Source of the DNA: an uncultured Oscillospiraceae bacterium
GTDB lineage: Bacteria > Bacillota > Clostridia > Oscillospirales > Oscillospiraceae
Direction: 5' to 3'
Length of the DNA stretch: 53,493 nt
Assembly (NCBI GenBank): GCA_944385795.1
Contig: CALWYP010000107.1
Location: forward strand, 1-53,493
The translations under genes and the position numbers were made by a program. Each line of letters begins with the position of its first letter. Positions within the stretch are counted from its first letter, which is position 1. This document shows positions 1-7,327 of the stretch, one piece after another. The notes under the pieces were generated by a model. That model worked only from the letters and a program-made list of their open reading frames with translations. It was not told where the DNA came from and ran no database searches.

Positions 1-30
1 CAGGGAATATTTTGAGGCAGAATAGCTTTC

Positions 31-56
31 GCGCCCCGGAGGACCGGGGCGCGTCT
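31..56. terminator. GC-rich hairpin after murF
   Basis: A 9-bp inverted repeat (GCGCCCCGG / CCGGGGCGC) lies just past the murF stop. On the plus strand it is followed by a short T-rich stretch (60-62). It probably ends ddl-murF transcription and may also serve a plus-strand gene beyond the window edge. The T tract is weak on the minus strand. Confidence 0.55.
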
Positions 57-60
57 GCTT

Positions 61-1389
61 TTAAAGCTCAAGGGACATGAGCGCTTCAGTTACTTTCTCA
101 AACTCGAGCGCGTGGCTGGCCTTTACCAGCACGGTGTCGCCCGGGCGCAGGTAGCGGGGCAGGGCGGCGATGAGCGCGTCGCGCGTTTCAAAGTGTTCGC
201 CGCCCATGGCCCGGGCGGCCTCGCCGGCGGTGAGCAGCAGCGCGCCGAGGCCCAGGGCCTTCGCGCCGACCTCGCGGTGCATCTCCTCGCTGCCCGGGCC
301 GAGGTTGAGCATGTCGCCGAGCACGCAGACCAGCCGGCCGGGCAGGTCGGCGGCGGACTCGATCGCAAGGGAGGCGGAGTCCGGGGTGGAGTTGTAGCAG
401 TCGTCGACTATTGTCAGCGACGGCGTCTTGAGCACCCGCGTGCGGTGGCCGACGGGCGAATACTTGGAGAGCCCGGCCGCGATTTCGGCGTCGGTAAGGC
501 CGAGCTCCATGCCGACCGACGCGGCGGCGAGCGCGGCGAAGACCAGCTGGCGGCCGAAGGCGGGGATGCGGGCGCGTATGCGCCGCCCGCCGCGGACTAT
601 GTCGAAGCCGACGCCGCCGTCCGGAAGCAGCTCAAAGCCCCCGGCGTTCACGTCGCCGCGCCCGGCGGCGCTGTAGCTCAGCCGCCGCTGTACGGGGCGC
701 AGCCCGGCGAGCTTTTCGTCGTCGCCGTTCAATACTACGAGCGCGCCGGGGCGCATCTCGTCCAGGAGCTCCGTCTTGGCCTTGAGCACGCCGTCCAGGT
801 CGTGCAGGGAATTGAGGTGGGAACGGCCTATGAGGGTGTAGACCGCTATGTCCGGCTCCGCCATGCGGCCGAGGCGGGACATCTCGCCAAAGTCGCTGAT
901 GCCGAGCTCGATTACCGCCGCGCCATAGCTGCCGTCAAGGCGGAAGAGCGTCAGCGGCACGCCGAGCTCGTTGTTGAGGTTGCCCTCGGTGTAGAGCGTC
1001 TTGTAGCGCTCGGAGAGGACGCGCGCGGTCATCTCCTTGGTGGTCGTCTTGCCGGAGCTGCCCACAATGCCCACGACGGGGCCGGGGAAGCGGCGGCGCA
1101 CCTCGCGCGCGAGCGCGGCCATGGCCGCGGGCACGTCCGGGACCGTTATGACGGGGCCGCCGGCGCCTTCCGGCGCGCGCGCGGCGAGGCAGACGGGGCT
1201 GCCCTTGGCCAGGGCGGAGGCTATGTAGGCGTGGCCGTCCGTGCGCTCGCCCTTGAGCGCGCAGAACATCAGGCCCTCGCCGGCGGCGCGGCTGTCTATA
1301 ACCGCGCCCGTGACGGGCCTATCCCCGCCGCCGCCGTGCAGCTCTCCGCCAGTTATCCCCGCTATATCTTTTACCGTGAAGCCGGTCAT
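61..1389 (-). CDS. murF: UDP-N-acetylmuramoyl-tripeptide--D-Ala-D-Ala ligase
   Basis: MurF adds the D-Ala-D-Ala dipeptide to UDP-MurNAc-tripeptide, the last cytoplasmic step of the peptidoglycan precursor. The 442-aa protein has the usual Mur-ligase order: an N-terminal substrate domain, an ATP-binding central domain with P-loop GSSGKTT at residues 110-116 and the NNELG motif soon after, and a C-terminal ligase domain. Its length is normal for the family. The start ATG overlaps the stop of the upstream ddl gene by 4 bases (ATGA), so the two are probably translationally coupled. Ddl makes the dipeptide that MurF uses, which fits this pairing. No anomalies seen. Confidence 0.96.
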   Translation of the reverse strand: MTGFTVKDIAGITGGELHGGGGDRPVTGAVIDSRAAGEGLMFCALKGERTDGHAYIASALAKGSPVCLAARAPEGAGGPVITVPDVPAAMAALAREVRRRFPGPVVGIVGSSGKTTTKEMTARVLSERYKTLYTEGNLNNELGVPLTLFRLDGSYGAAVIELGISDFGEMSRLGRMAEPDIAVYTLIGRSHLNSLHDLDGVLKAKTELLDEMRPGALVVLNGDDEKLAGLRPVQRRLSYSAAGRGDVNAGGFELLPDGGVGFDIVRGGRRIRARIPAFGRQLVFAALAAASVGMELGLTDAEIAAGLSKYSPVGHRTRVLKTPSLTIVDDCYNSTPDSASLAIESAADLPGRLVCVLGDMLNLGPGSEEMHREVGAKALGLGALLLTAGEAARAMGGEHFETRDALIAALPRYLRPGDTVLVKASHALEFEKVTEALMSLEL

Positions 1390-2414
1390 ATGTTTTCCTC
1401 CTCAAAGGCCAGGTCAATAATCCTCTGGCACAGCTCTTCGTAGCTTATCCCCGCCGCCGCGGCCTCCTGCGGCGCCAGGCTGGTGGGCGTCATTCCGGGC
1501 AGGGCGTTGAATTCGAGGAACCAGAAGCGCCCGGCGCCGTCCATTATGAAGTCTGCGCGGGCCAGCCCCTTTAAATTGAACGACGCGTAAAGCGCCTCGG
1601 AAACAGAGGCCAGCTCCCGCTCGGCCTCCGCCGGTATTGGCGCGGGGGAGAGCTCCGCCGCCGCGCCGGGGACATACTTGCTCTCATAGTCGTAAAAGCC
1701 CGAGCGCGGGGCGATTTCTATGCTGGGCAGGGCCTTGCCGCCGAGCACGGAGCACTGTATCTCGCGCCCGGCTATGTAGTCCTCGGCCAGGGCGCGGCCG
1801 CCCCGCGCGGCCGCCTCCAGCGCGGGCGCGAGGGCCTCGCGCTCCCTGACGACAGAGACGCCCAGGCTGGAGCCCGAGGCGGCGGGCTTGACGACGCAGG
1901 GGAGGCGCACCGCGTCCGCCGCGCCGGCGGGCCAGGGGCCCGGGAAGCAGAGCCAGTCCGCCGTGCGCACGCCGAGCGAGCGAGCGGCGAGCTTGGAGAG
2001 GTTTTTGTCCATTGCCAGGGCGCAGGCGGCGGAGCCGCTGCCGGTAAAGCGTATGCCGAGCAGCTCAAAGGCGGCCTGGACGCGCCCGTCCTCGCCGCAG
2101 CCGCCGTGCAGGGCGTTGAAGACTATGTCCGCGCCGGAGCACAGCTCCAGCACTCCCTCGCCGAACAGGCCCTTCGAGCGGCCCCCGCGGGAGGCGCGCA
2201 GGGCCTCCAGGTCCGGGCCGGCGGCGGGTATGCAGCCCCCGCCGGGCAGGGGCAGGGCGTAGGCGGCCTCGGGCGGCCCGTCTAGGCCGAGATACATGTC
2301 TACCAGCGCAGCGCGGTGGCCGAGCGCCCGCAGCGCCGCGCATATCCTGCGCCCGCTGGAGAGCGAGACGTCGCGTTCAGGCGAGAAACCGCCGCAGAGC
2401 ACGGCTACTTTCAT
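1386..2414 (-). CDS. ddl: D-alanine--D-alanine ligase
   Basis: An ATP-grasp ligase joining two D-alanines for peptidoglycan synthesis in the cytoplasm. The 342-aa protein begins with the Ddl glycine-rich motif (GGFSPERDVSL, where the family usually has an E/H pair) and contains NALHGGCGEDG, the TGS..A..LAMDK segment and the C-terminal EFNALPGMTP metal/phosphate-binding motif. The ATG at 2414 follows a GAGGGGTG ribosome site and lies downstream of a TTCACA-17-TATAAT promoter. It is the first gene of a two-gene ddl-murF operon. Confidence 0.95.
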   Translation of the reverse strand: MKVAVLCGGFSPERDVSLSSGRRICAALRALGHRAALVDMYLGLDGPPEAAYALPLPGGGCIPAAGPDLEALRASRGGRSKGLFGEGVLELCSGADIVFNALHGGCGEDGRVQAAFELLGIRFTGSGSAACALAMDKNLSKLAARSLGVRTADWLCFPGPWPAGAADAVRLPCVVKPAASGSSLGVSVVREREALAPALEAAARGGRALAEDYIAGREIQCSVLGGKALPSIEIAPRSGFYDYESKYVPGAAAELSPAPIPAEAERELASVSEALYASFNLKGLARADFIMDGAGRFWFLEFNALPGMTPTSLAPQEAAAAGISYEELCQRIIDLAFEEENI

Positions 2415-2434
2415 GTAATCACCCCTCGCTTAGG

Positions 2435-2463
2435 ATTATATGATAGCACAGCGCGGGTGTGAA
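2435..2463 (-). promoter_or_regulatory. sigma-A promoter of ddl-murF
   Basis: On the minus strand TTCACA (2458-2463), a 17-bp spacer and TATAAT (2435-2440) lie about 20 bases before the ddl start. It is divergent from the exonuclease promoter at 2495-2523. Confidence 0.75.
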
Positions 2464-2494
2464 TGCAAAGGCTGTATTTATTTGCGTTGGATAA

Positions 2495-2523
2495 TTGCCA
2501 ATGCGGCGCGGCTATGCTATAAT
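2495..2523 (+). promoter_or_regulatory. sigma-A promoter of the exonuclease gene
   Basis: TTGCCA (2495-2500), 17-bp spacer, TATAAT (2518-2523). The -10 is perfect. It probably drives the exonuclease gene and perhaps trkA-trkH. Confidence 0.8.
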
Positions 2524-2558
2524 CAGAAAGATAGCTGGAAAAAGGGGACGGTTGACCA

Positions 2559-3530
2559 ATGAACTATGTAGTGGTGGACTTGGAGTGGAACCAGGCGATG
2601 AGCTCGAAGTCCTCCGTCTTTAACAAGCTGCCCATACATCTGCGCGGCGAAATTATCCAGATAGGCGCGGTCAAGCTGAACGCTGACATGAGCCCCGGCG
2701 ACGAGTTCCAGATCGACGTAAAGCCCGTCTGGTTCAAGCGTATGCACTACAAGGTCAAGAAGCTCACCGGCTTCGACAAGGAAAGGCTCAGCCACGGCGC
2801 GCCCTTTGCCGAGGCCTTCGCCCAGTTCCGCGAGTGGTGCGGCGAGGACGCGACCTTCCTCACCTGGGGCTTCGACGACCAGGGCATAATGGAGCAGAAC
2901 ATCATCATCCACGACCTCGACTGGGACTGGATAGCCGGATGGGTGAACCTTCAGCTCATATATAACTTGCAGACCGGCGGCGACAAGAACCAGAAGAGCC
3001 TTCAGACGGCGATGGAGCACTTCGGGATAGAGCAGACCCGCGTGGCGCACGACGCCCTGGGCGACGCCTACAACACTGCCCTCGTCTGCTCGCGCCTCGA
3101 CATGGCCTCCGGCCTCGCCCAGTACGCCGAGGCCCCGGAGATACTCGCCCGCCGCACGCCGAAGGCGGAAAAACAGCATGTGGACGGCCCGGAGCCCATA
3201 GCCCACGCCGCGCGCGGCGGCTACGCCTCCAAGGGCGACGCCTTTGCGGACAAGGAGCTGTCGGAGCCGCACTGCCCGCTCTGCGGAGCGGCCCTGGAGT
3301 TCTCCAAGTGGGTGAACCAGGGCGACCACAGGTATATGAACCTTGCCGAATGTCCCGCAGACGGCAAGCTGCTGCTGCGCATACGCTTCAAGCGGCAGCC
3401 CGACGGCGGCTACTCCGCCGCCTGCCTGGCCTACAGGGCGGACGAGCAGATGCAGGCGTATTACGCGGCGAAGGCCGCTCAGCCCAGGAGCCGCGGACGC
3501 AGAAGGCGCAAGAAAAAAGCGAATACTTAA
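2559..3530 (+). CDS. DEDDh 3'-5' exonuclease family protein
   Basis: An RNase T/DnaQ-like exonuclease domain (KapD-type) spans about residues 1-190. The first catalytic pair is in VVDLEWNQ at the N-terminus and the HD...D motif is in AHDALGDAYNTALV near residue 170. The C-terminal ~70 residues carry a separate module with CPLCG and a later AECP cysteine, followed by a basic tail (RGRRRRKKK), suggesting a zinc-binding, nucleic-acid-contacting extension. Length is 323 aa. The substrate (DNA or RNA) cannot be read from the sequence. It has its own strong promoter and is followed 56 bp later by trkA. Confidence 0.85.
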   Translation: MNYVVVDLEWNQAMSSKSSVFNKLPIHLRGEIIQIGAVKLNADMSPGDEFQIDVKPVWFKRMHYKVKKLTGFDKERLSHGAPFAEAFAQFREWCGEDATFLTWGFDDQGIMEQNIIIHDLDWDWIAGWVNLQLIYNLQTGGDKNQKSLQTAMEHFGIEQTRVAHDALGDAYNTALVCSRLDMASGLAQYAEAPEILARRTPKAEKQHVDGPEPIAHAARGGYASKGDAFADKELSEPHCPLCGAALEFSKWVNQGDHRYMNLAECPADGKLLLRIRFKRQPDGGYSAACLAYRADEQMQAYYAAKAAQPRSRGRRRRKKKANT

Positions 3531-3586
3531 AGCGTTAATCCTGATAATAATAGAATAATTATAGAGAAACAACGGGAGAGAGAGGC

Positions 3587-4948
3587 ATGAATATAGTTCT
3601 TGTCGGCGCGGGCCGTATGGGCAGGGAGATCGCCTTCAGGCTTGCGGACGAGGGCCATGACGTAACTGTCGTGGAAAACGACGCGGCCTGCCTTGAGCAA
3701 GTTGCCAACAGCGTGGACGTAATGACCCTGGAGGGCAACGGCGCGGACTACTCCGTGCTCAGCCAGGCGGGCGTGAGCGACGCGGACCTGCTCATAGCGG
3801 TTACAAACGACGACGCGGTGAACATGCTCTGCTGCCTTACTGGCAAGAAGCTGGGCGTGAAGAACACGGTCGCCCGCGTGCGCACCATGGAGTATTTCCG
3901 GCAGATGGTCTTCCTGAAGGACGAGCTGGGCCTGTCGCTGGTGCTGAACCCGGAGCAGGCCGCCGCGGCGGAGATATCGCGCATACTGCGCTTCCCCTCG
4001 GCCGCGAAGGTGGACTCCTTTGCCAAGGGACGCGCGGAGATGGTCGAGCACACCGTCAGCAATGGCTCGCCCCTCTGCGGGCTCAGGCTTGAAAAACTGC
4101 GCGGCAAGCTCGCCAGCGGCCTGCTTATCGCCGTGGTCGAGCGCGGGGAGCAGGTATTCATTCCACGCGGCGACTTCACCATACGCGAGGGCGACGTCAT
4201 CCATGTCGTGGGCTCGCCAAACGCGATAAGCGGCTTCTTCAAGGAGATAGGCGCGTACAAGCGCAGCGTGCGCAGCGCGATGCTGCTCGGCGGCGGGCGT
4301 ATTTCCCTCTACCTCGGCACATACCTGCTGGGCGCGGGCATCAAGGTCAAGATAGTCGAGCGCAGCGCCGAGCACTGCGAGATGCTCAAGGAGATACTGC
4401 CCAAGGCGGAGATACTCCTTGGCGACGGCACCGACCCGAACGTGCTTATAGAGGAGGGCATACGCAGCACCGACGCCTTTGTGGCCCTCACCGGCAGCGA
4501 CCAGGACAACATCATAACCGGCATGTTCGCCCAGCGCGAGGGCGTCGGCAAGGTCGTCGTCAAGGTAAACGAGGACAGCTTCCGCCTCATGGCCGGCGAC
4601 GCCAAGCTCGACAGCTTCGTGCTGCCAAAGAACAGCGCCGCGGAGATAGTCGTGAGCTATGTGCGCGCCGTGCAGCATTCGCTGGACACCGTGGGCATAG
4701 AGTCCCTGCACGACATAGCCTACGGCAAGGCCGAGGTGCTGGAGTTCTCAATAAACGGCGACGCGCCGAACCTGGGCGTCCCGATAAAGGACCTCGATAT
4801 ACGCCGCGACACCCTCATAGCCGCCATTATACGCGACAACCACTGCATTATCCCCGGCGGCAGCGACACTATGGAGAAGCACGACACTGTCATCGCCGTG
4901 ACGACCAAGTTCGGCATGAAGGGCTTTGAGGACATTTTTGAGGGCTGA
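3587..4948 (+). CDS. trkA: Trk potassium uptake regulatory protein TrkA
   Basis: The cytoplasmic NAD(H)-binding regulatory subunit of the Trk/Ktr K+ channel. The 453-aa protein is a tandem of two RCK_N-RCK_C units. The first Rossmann motif GAGRMGREIA is at the extreme N-terminus. The second Rossmann fold begins near residue 228 (LLGGGRISLYLG). Two TrkA_C domains follow the Rossmann halves. The double-RCK length distinguishes it from single-RCK KtrA. Its stop is 2 bases before the trkH start, so the pair forms one operon. The ribosome site GGGAGAGAGAG supports the ATG at 3587. Confidence 0.94.
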   Translation: MNIVLVGAGRMGREIAFRLADEGHDVTVVENDAACLEQVANSVDVMTLEGNGADYSVLSQAGVSDADLLIAVTNDDAVNMLCCLTGKKLGVKNTVARVRTMEYFRQMVFLKDELGLSLVLNPEQAAAAEISRILRFPSAAKVDSFAKGRAEMVEHTVSNGSPLCGLRLEKLRGKLASGLLIAVVERGEQVFIPRGDFTIREGDVIHVVGSPNAISGFFKEIGAYKRSVRSAMLLGGGRISLYLGTYLLGAGIKVKIVERSAEHCEMLKEILPKAEILLGDGTDPNVLIEEGIRSTDAFVALTGSDQDNIITGMFAQREGVGKVVVKVNEDSFRLMAGDAKLDSFVLPKNSAAEIVVSYVRAVQHSLDTVGIESLHDIAYGKAEVLEFSINGDAPNLGVPIKDLDIRRDTLIAAIIRDNHCIIPGGSDTMEKHDTVIAVTTKFGMKGFEDIFEG

Positions 4949-4950
4949 AG

Positions 4951-6390
4951 ATGAACTATCCGATCATAGCCAAAATCCTCGGCAGGGTCATGGGCCTGGA
5001 GGCCGTGCTGATGGTGCCGAGCATGATAACGGCGCTGTGCTACGGCGAAAGCCTGCTCTGGTATGCCGAGACGGCGGCGATCGCCGCCGCGCTGGCCCTG
5101 CTGCTGAACCTCCCGAAGGTAAAATACAAGGACTTCTACGCGCGCGAGGGCTTCGTCTCCGTCGCGCTGGCCTGGGTGCTCATGAGCGCCGTGGGCGCGC
5201 TGCCCTTCGTATTCTCCGGGGAGATACCGAGCTATACCGACGCCTTCTTTGAGATAGTCTCCGGCTTCACCACTACGGGCTCCACCATACTCACCAGCAT
5301 AGAGCCCATGAGCAAGGGCCTGCTTTTGTGGCGCAGCCTTTCGCACTGGATAGGCGGCATGGGCGTGCTGGTGTTCATCATGGCCGTGTTGCCCATGAGC
5401 GAGGACCGCAGCATGTATATCATGCGCGCCGAGGTGCCTGGCACTACCTTTGGCAAGCTCGTGCCCAGGATCCGCACCTCCAGCGCCATAACCTACCTCA
5501 TTTATATCGTGCTGACGGTCATACTTATCATCCTGCTCTGCGCCGGCGGTATGCCCTTCTTCGACTCCGTCAACCACGCAATGGCTACGGCCGGCACGGG
5601 CGGCTTCTCGGTGAGGACCCTCTCCATCGGCTACTATGACAGCCTGTATATAGACGTCGTGGTCAGCATATTCATGCTGCTGTTCGGCGTGAACTTCTCC
5701 ATATACTTCCTGCTGCTTGTCCGCAGGTTCAAGGACGCCCTGACGGACAGCGAGTTCCTGGGCTACTTCGGGATAGCGCTGGGGGCGGCCGTGCTCATTG
5801 CCCTGGACATCTGGGACGAATACGGCGGCTTCTGGAACGCCTTCAGGTACTCGCTCTTCCAAGTCTCGTCCCTGATGACGACGACGGGCTTCGCCACGGC
5901 GGACTTCACGCTATGGCCCGCCTTTTCAAAGAGCATTTTGATACTGGTGATGCTGATAGGCGCCAGCGCCGGCAGCACCGGCGGCGGGCTGAAGGTCTCG
6001 CGCGTCATAATCTTCTTCAAGAGCGCGGCGCAGGAGATAGGCAAGCAGCTCAACCCGCGGCGCACTACGAACGTGCGCGTCAACGGCAAGACCCTGCCCG
6101 CGGCGACGCTGCACAACACACTGGTGTTTATAGGGCTCTATTTCCTGCTGACCTTTGTCATAGTCGCGGTGGTCAGCCTGGACGGCTACGACTTTGAGAC
6201 TACTTTCGCCTCGGTGGTCAGCTGCATGTCGAACGTCGGCCCGGGCCTGGGCCCCGCCGGCCCCATGGGCAGCTACGACATCTTCTCCGACCTCTCCAAG
6301 TGGTTCCTGAGCTTCGCCATGCTCGCCGGCCGGCTGGAGATTTTCCCGATGCTCATCCTCTTCGCCCCCGCGACCTGGAAAAGGAAATAA
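4951..6390 (+). CDS. trkH: Trk/Ktr potassium channel membrane subunit TrkH
   Basis: An integral membrane K+ translocating subunit of 479 aa with the M1-P-M2 repeats of the TrkH/KtrB superfamily. Selectivity-filter-like segments include SGFTTTGSTI, MATAGTGGFS, LMTTTGFATAD and SNVGPGLG, and the conserved SAGSTGGGLK loop is present. It follows trkA with a 2-base gap and is closed by a strong terminator at 6395-6424. It works with TrkA as a complete K+ uptake system. Confidence 0.94.
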   Translation: MNYPIIAKILGRVMGLEAVLMVPSMITALCYGESLLWYAETAAIAAALALLLNLPKVKYKDFYAREGFVSVALAWVLMSAVGALPFVFSGEIPSYTDAFFEIVSGFTTTGSTILTSIEPMSKGLLLWRSLSHWIGGMGVLVFIMAVLPMSEDRSMYIMRAEVPGTTFGKLVPRIRTSSAITYLIYIVLTVILIILLCAGGMPFFDSVNHAMATAGTGGFSVRTLSIGYYDSLYIDVVVSIFMLLFGVNFSIYFLLLVRRFKDALTDSEFLGYFGIALGAAVLIALDIWDEYGGFWNAFRYSLFQVSSLMTTTGFATADFTLWPAFSKSILILVMLIGASAGSTGGGLKVSRVIIFFKSAAQEIGKQLNPRRTTNVRVNGKTLPAATLHNTLVFIGLYFLLTFVIVAVVSLDGYDFETTFASVVSCMSNVGPGLGPAGPMGSYDIFSDLSKWFLSFAMLAGRLEIFPMLILFAPATWKRK

Positions 6391-6394
6391 TTTA

Positions 6395-6424
6395 AGCCGC
6401 CCCGGCAGCCCGGGGCGGCTTTTC
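6395..6424 (+). terminator. Terminator of trkA-trkH
   Basis: A perfect 11-bp stem (6395-6405 / 6410-6420) with a 4-base loop and TTTT at 6420-6423. Because the bofA stop is at 6434, the hairpin may also end the convergent yaaL-bofA transcript. Confidence 0.85.
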
Positions 6425-6433
6425 ATATGTAAT

Positions 6434-6712
6434 TCACAGGAAATTCTGCACCAGCACCAGCAATATTACGCCGGGTATGCCGAGCACGCCGGCTACCAGG
6501 GCGGTCACGGCGTTGACGCCGAGCGAAAAGCCGAAGAAACCGCCGATGAAGTTGAAGACGAAGAGCAGCACGATGCCGCTCGCCATATTCAGCAGCAGCC
6601 GGAAGATGAGCTTGAGCGGCAGGCGCAGTATCGTCAGCAGCAGCCAGAGCAGCAGGACGCAGACGGCGATTACGACGATGGCGGCGACGGATTCGGGTAT
6701 GGCTATGGGCAT
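6434..6712 (-). CDS. bofA: BofA-family pro-sigma-K processing inhibitor
   Basis: A 92-aa membrane protein with three hydrophobic segments and the BofA pattern of spaced Asn/Gly residues (LLNMASGIVLLFVFN, then GFSLGVNAVT and GVLGIPGVILL). In Bacillus, BofA holds the SpoIVFB protease inactive in the forespore outer membrane until the SpoIVB signal. Here it follows a YaaL/DUF2508 gene by 9 bases, as in the recR-yaaL-bofA cluster of Bacillus, but recR and dnaX are absent upstream. It suggests sporulation capacity, although BofA-like proteins also occur in non-spore-formers. Confidence 0.85.
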   Translation of the reverse strand: MPIAIPESVAAIVVIAVCVLLLWLLLTILRLPLKLIFRLLLNMASGIVLLFVFNFIGGFFGFSLGVNAVTALVAGVLGIPGVILLVLVQNFL

Positions 6713-6721
6713 ATTTACCTC

Positions 6722-6934
6722 CTATTGGCTCAGCGCTTTTACGGCGCGGTAGGCGCAGTTATATTTGCTTTGAAGCGCGCTTATTTCATATATGCAGGTC
6801 TCGAGCACGGCGGGGTCGGTTACGGCGTTGAAGCGGCTGTAGGTTTCGCCGAGGAGCAGCCGGACGTCGGCGAGCTCCGCCTTGGCGGCCTCCAGCTCCG
6901 CCAGGCGCGCCCGTTTTTGCTTCCGTTTGGACAA
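6722..6934 (-). CDS. yaaL: YaaL-type DUF2508 protein
   Basis: A 70-aa soluble, mostly helical charged protein starting from a TTG with GAGGTGATT upstream. The Y.E...L...Y..A.RA pattern near the C-terminus (residues 49-66) and the position directly before bofA identify it as DUF2508/YaaL. No biochemical function is established that I know of. A weak TTTAAA-16-TAAAAT promoter may lie upstream on the minus strand near 6954-6981. Confidence 0.75.
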   Translation of the reverse strand: MSKRKQKRARLAELEAAKAELADVRLLLGETYSRFNAVTDPAVLETCIYEISALQSKYNCAYRAVKALSQ

Positions 6935-7244
6935 AGTAAATCACCTCGTCCATATTTTATTCAGATCCCGCGCGTTTTAAACAGGCATAAGACGCCGCGG
7001 GATGGAAAGATGTTCCGCGCATTTCCGCCCGCGCCCTGCGCAAAATAGTACCGACGCGGCAGAGACGGCGGAGCCGAGAAAGAGAAAAAGCTCAAGGCCG
7101 GTGCCGGACGCGCGAAAGCGTCATACGGCGGATGGCCGCCCGTGTGGGCAGCCGTCGGACTTGCCGGGTCGAGCGCGGGTTCCGCGCGGCGGGGGAGAGT
7201 TATCTCCCCCGTTTTTCACGTCCCGGACGCCGCGGCGGCGGGGC
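6935..7244. other. Gene-free stretch with structured potential
   Basis: I see no credible coding region here on either strand. The plus strand contains several self-complementary segments: GACGC..GCGTC near 7108-7122, ACGGC..GCCGT around 7123-7156, and GCGCGG..CCGCGC around 7173-7188. These are followed by the intrinsic terminator at 7190-7216. This looks like a short structured RNA or an upstream terminated leader. I could not match it to SRP RNA, RNase P RNA, 6S RNA, a T-box or a common riboswitch by eye. Confidence 0.35.
7190..7216 (+). terminator. Orphan intrinsic terminator upstream of topoisomerase genes
   Basis: A 9-bp stem CGGGGGAGA/TCTCCCCCG with a GTTA loop and TTTTT at 7212-7216. 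There is no plus-strand gene between it and trkH (more than 750 bp, and trkH has its own terminator). It therefore most likely ends an untranslated or antisense transcript from 6935-7190. Confidence 0.75.
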
Positions 7245-7273
7245 TTGAAAAATCCGGAGAAATAATATATAGT
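7245..7273 (+). promoter_or_regulatory. sigma-A promoter of the topoisomerase operon
   Basis: TTGAAA (7245-7250), 17-bp spacer, TATAGT (7268-7273). The predicted start near 7280 lies downstream of the orphan terminator and upstream of the chosen ATG at 7328. Confidence 0.75.
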
Positions 7274-7327
7274 ATACTGGAGTGAATAGCTGACAACATA
7301 TTGCGATATGCGAGGGAAAACCGTTAC

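Noticed and set aside
6961-7190. SRP RNA, RNase P RNA, 6S RNA or a known riboswitch in the structured gap
   Set aside because: The diagnostic sequences (for example the SRP GGAAG..AGCAG loop) were not found. Only generic hairpins can be supported.
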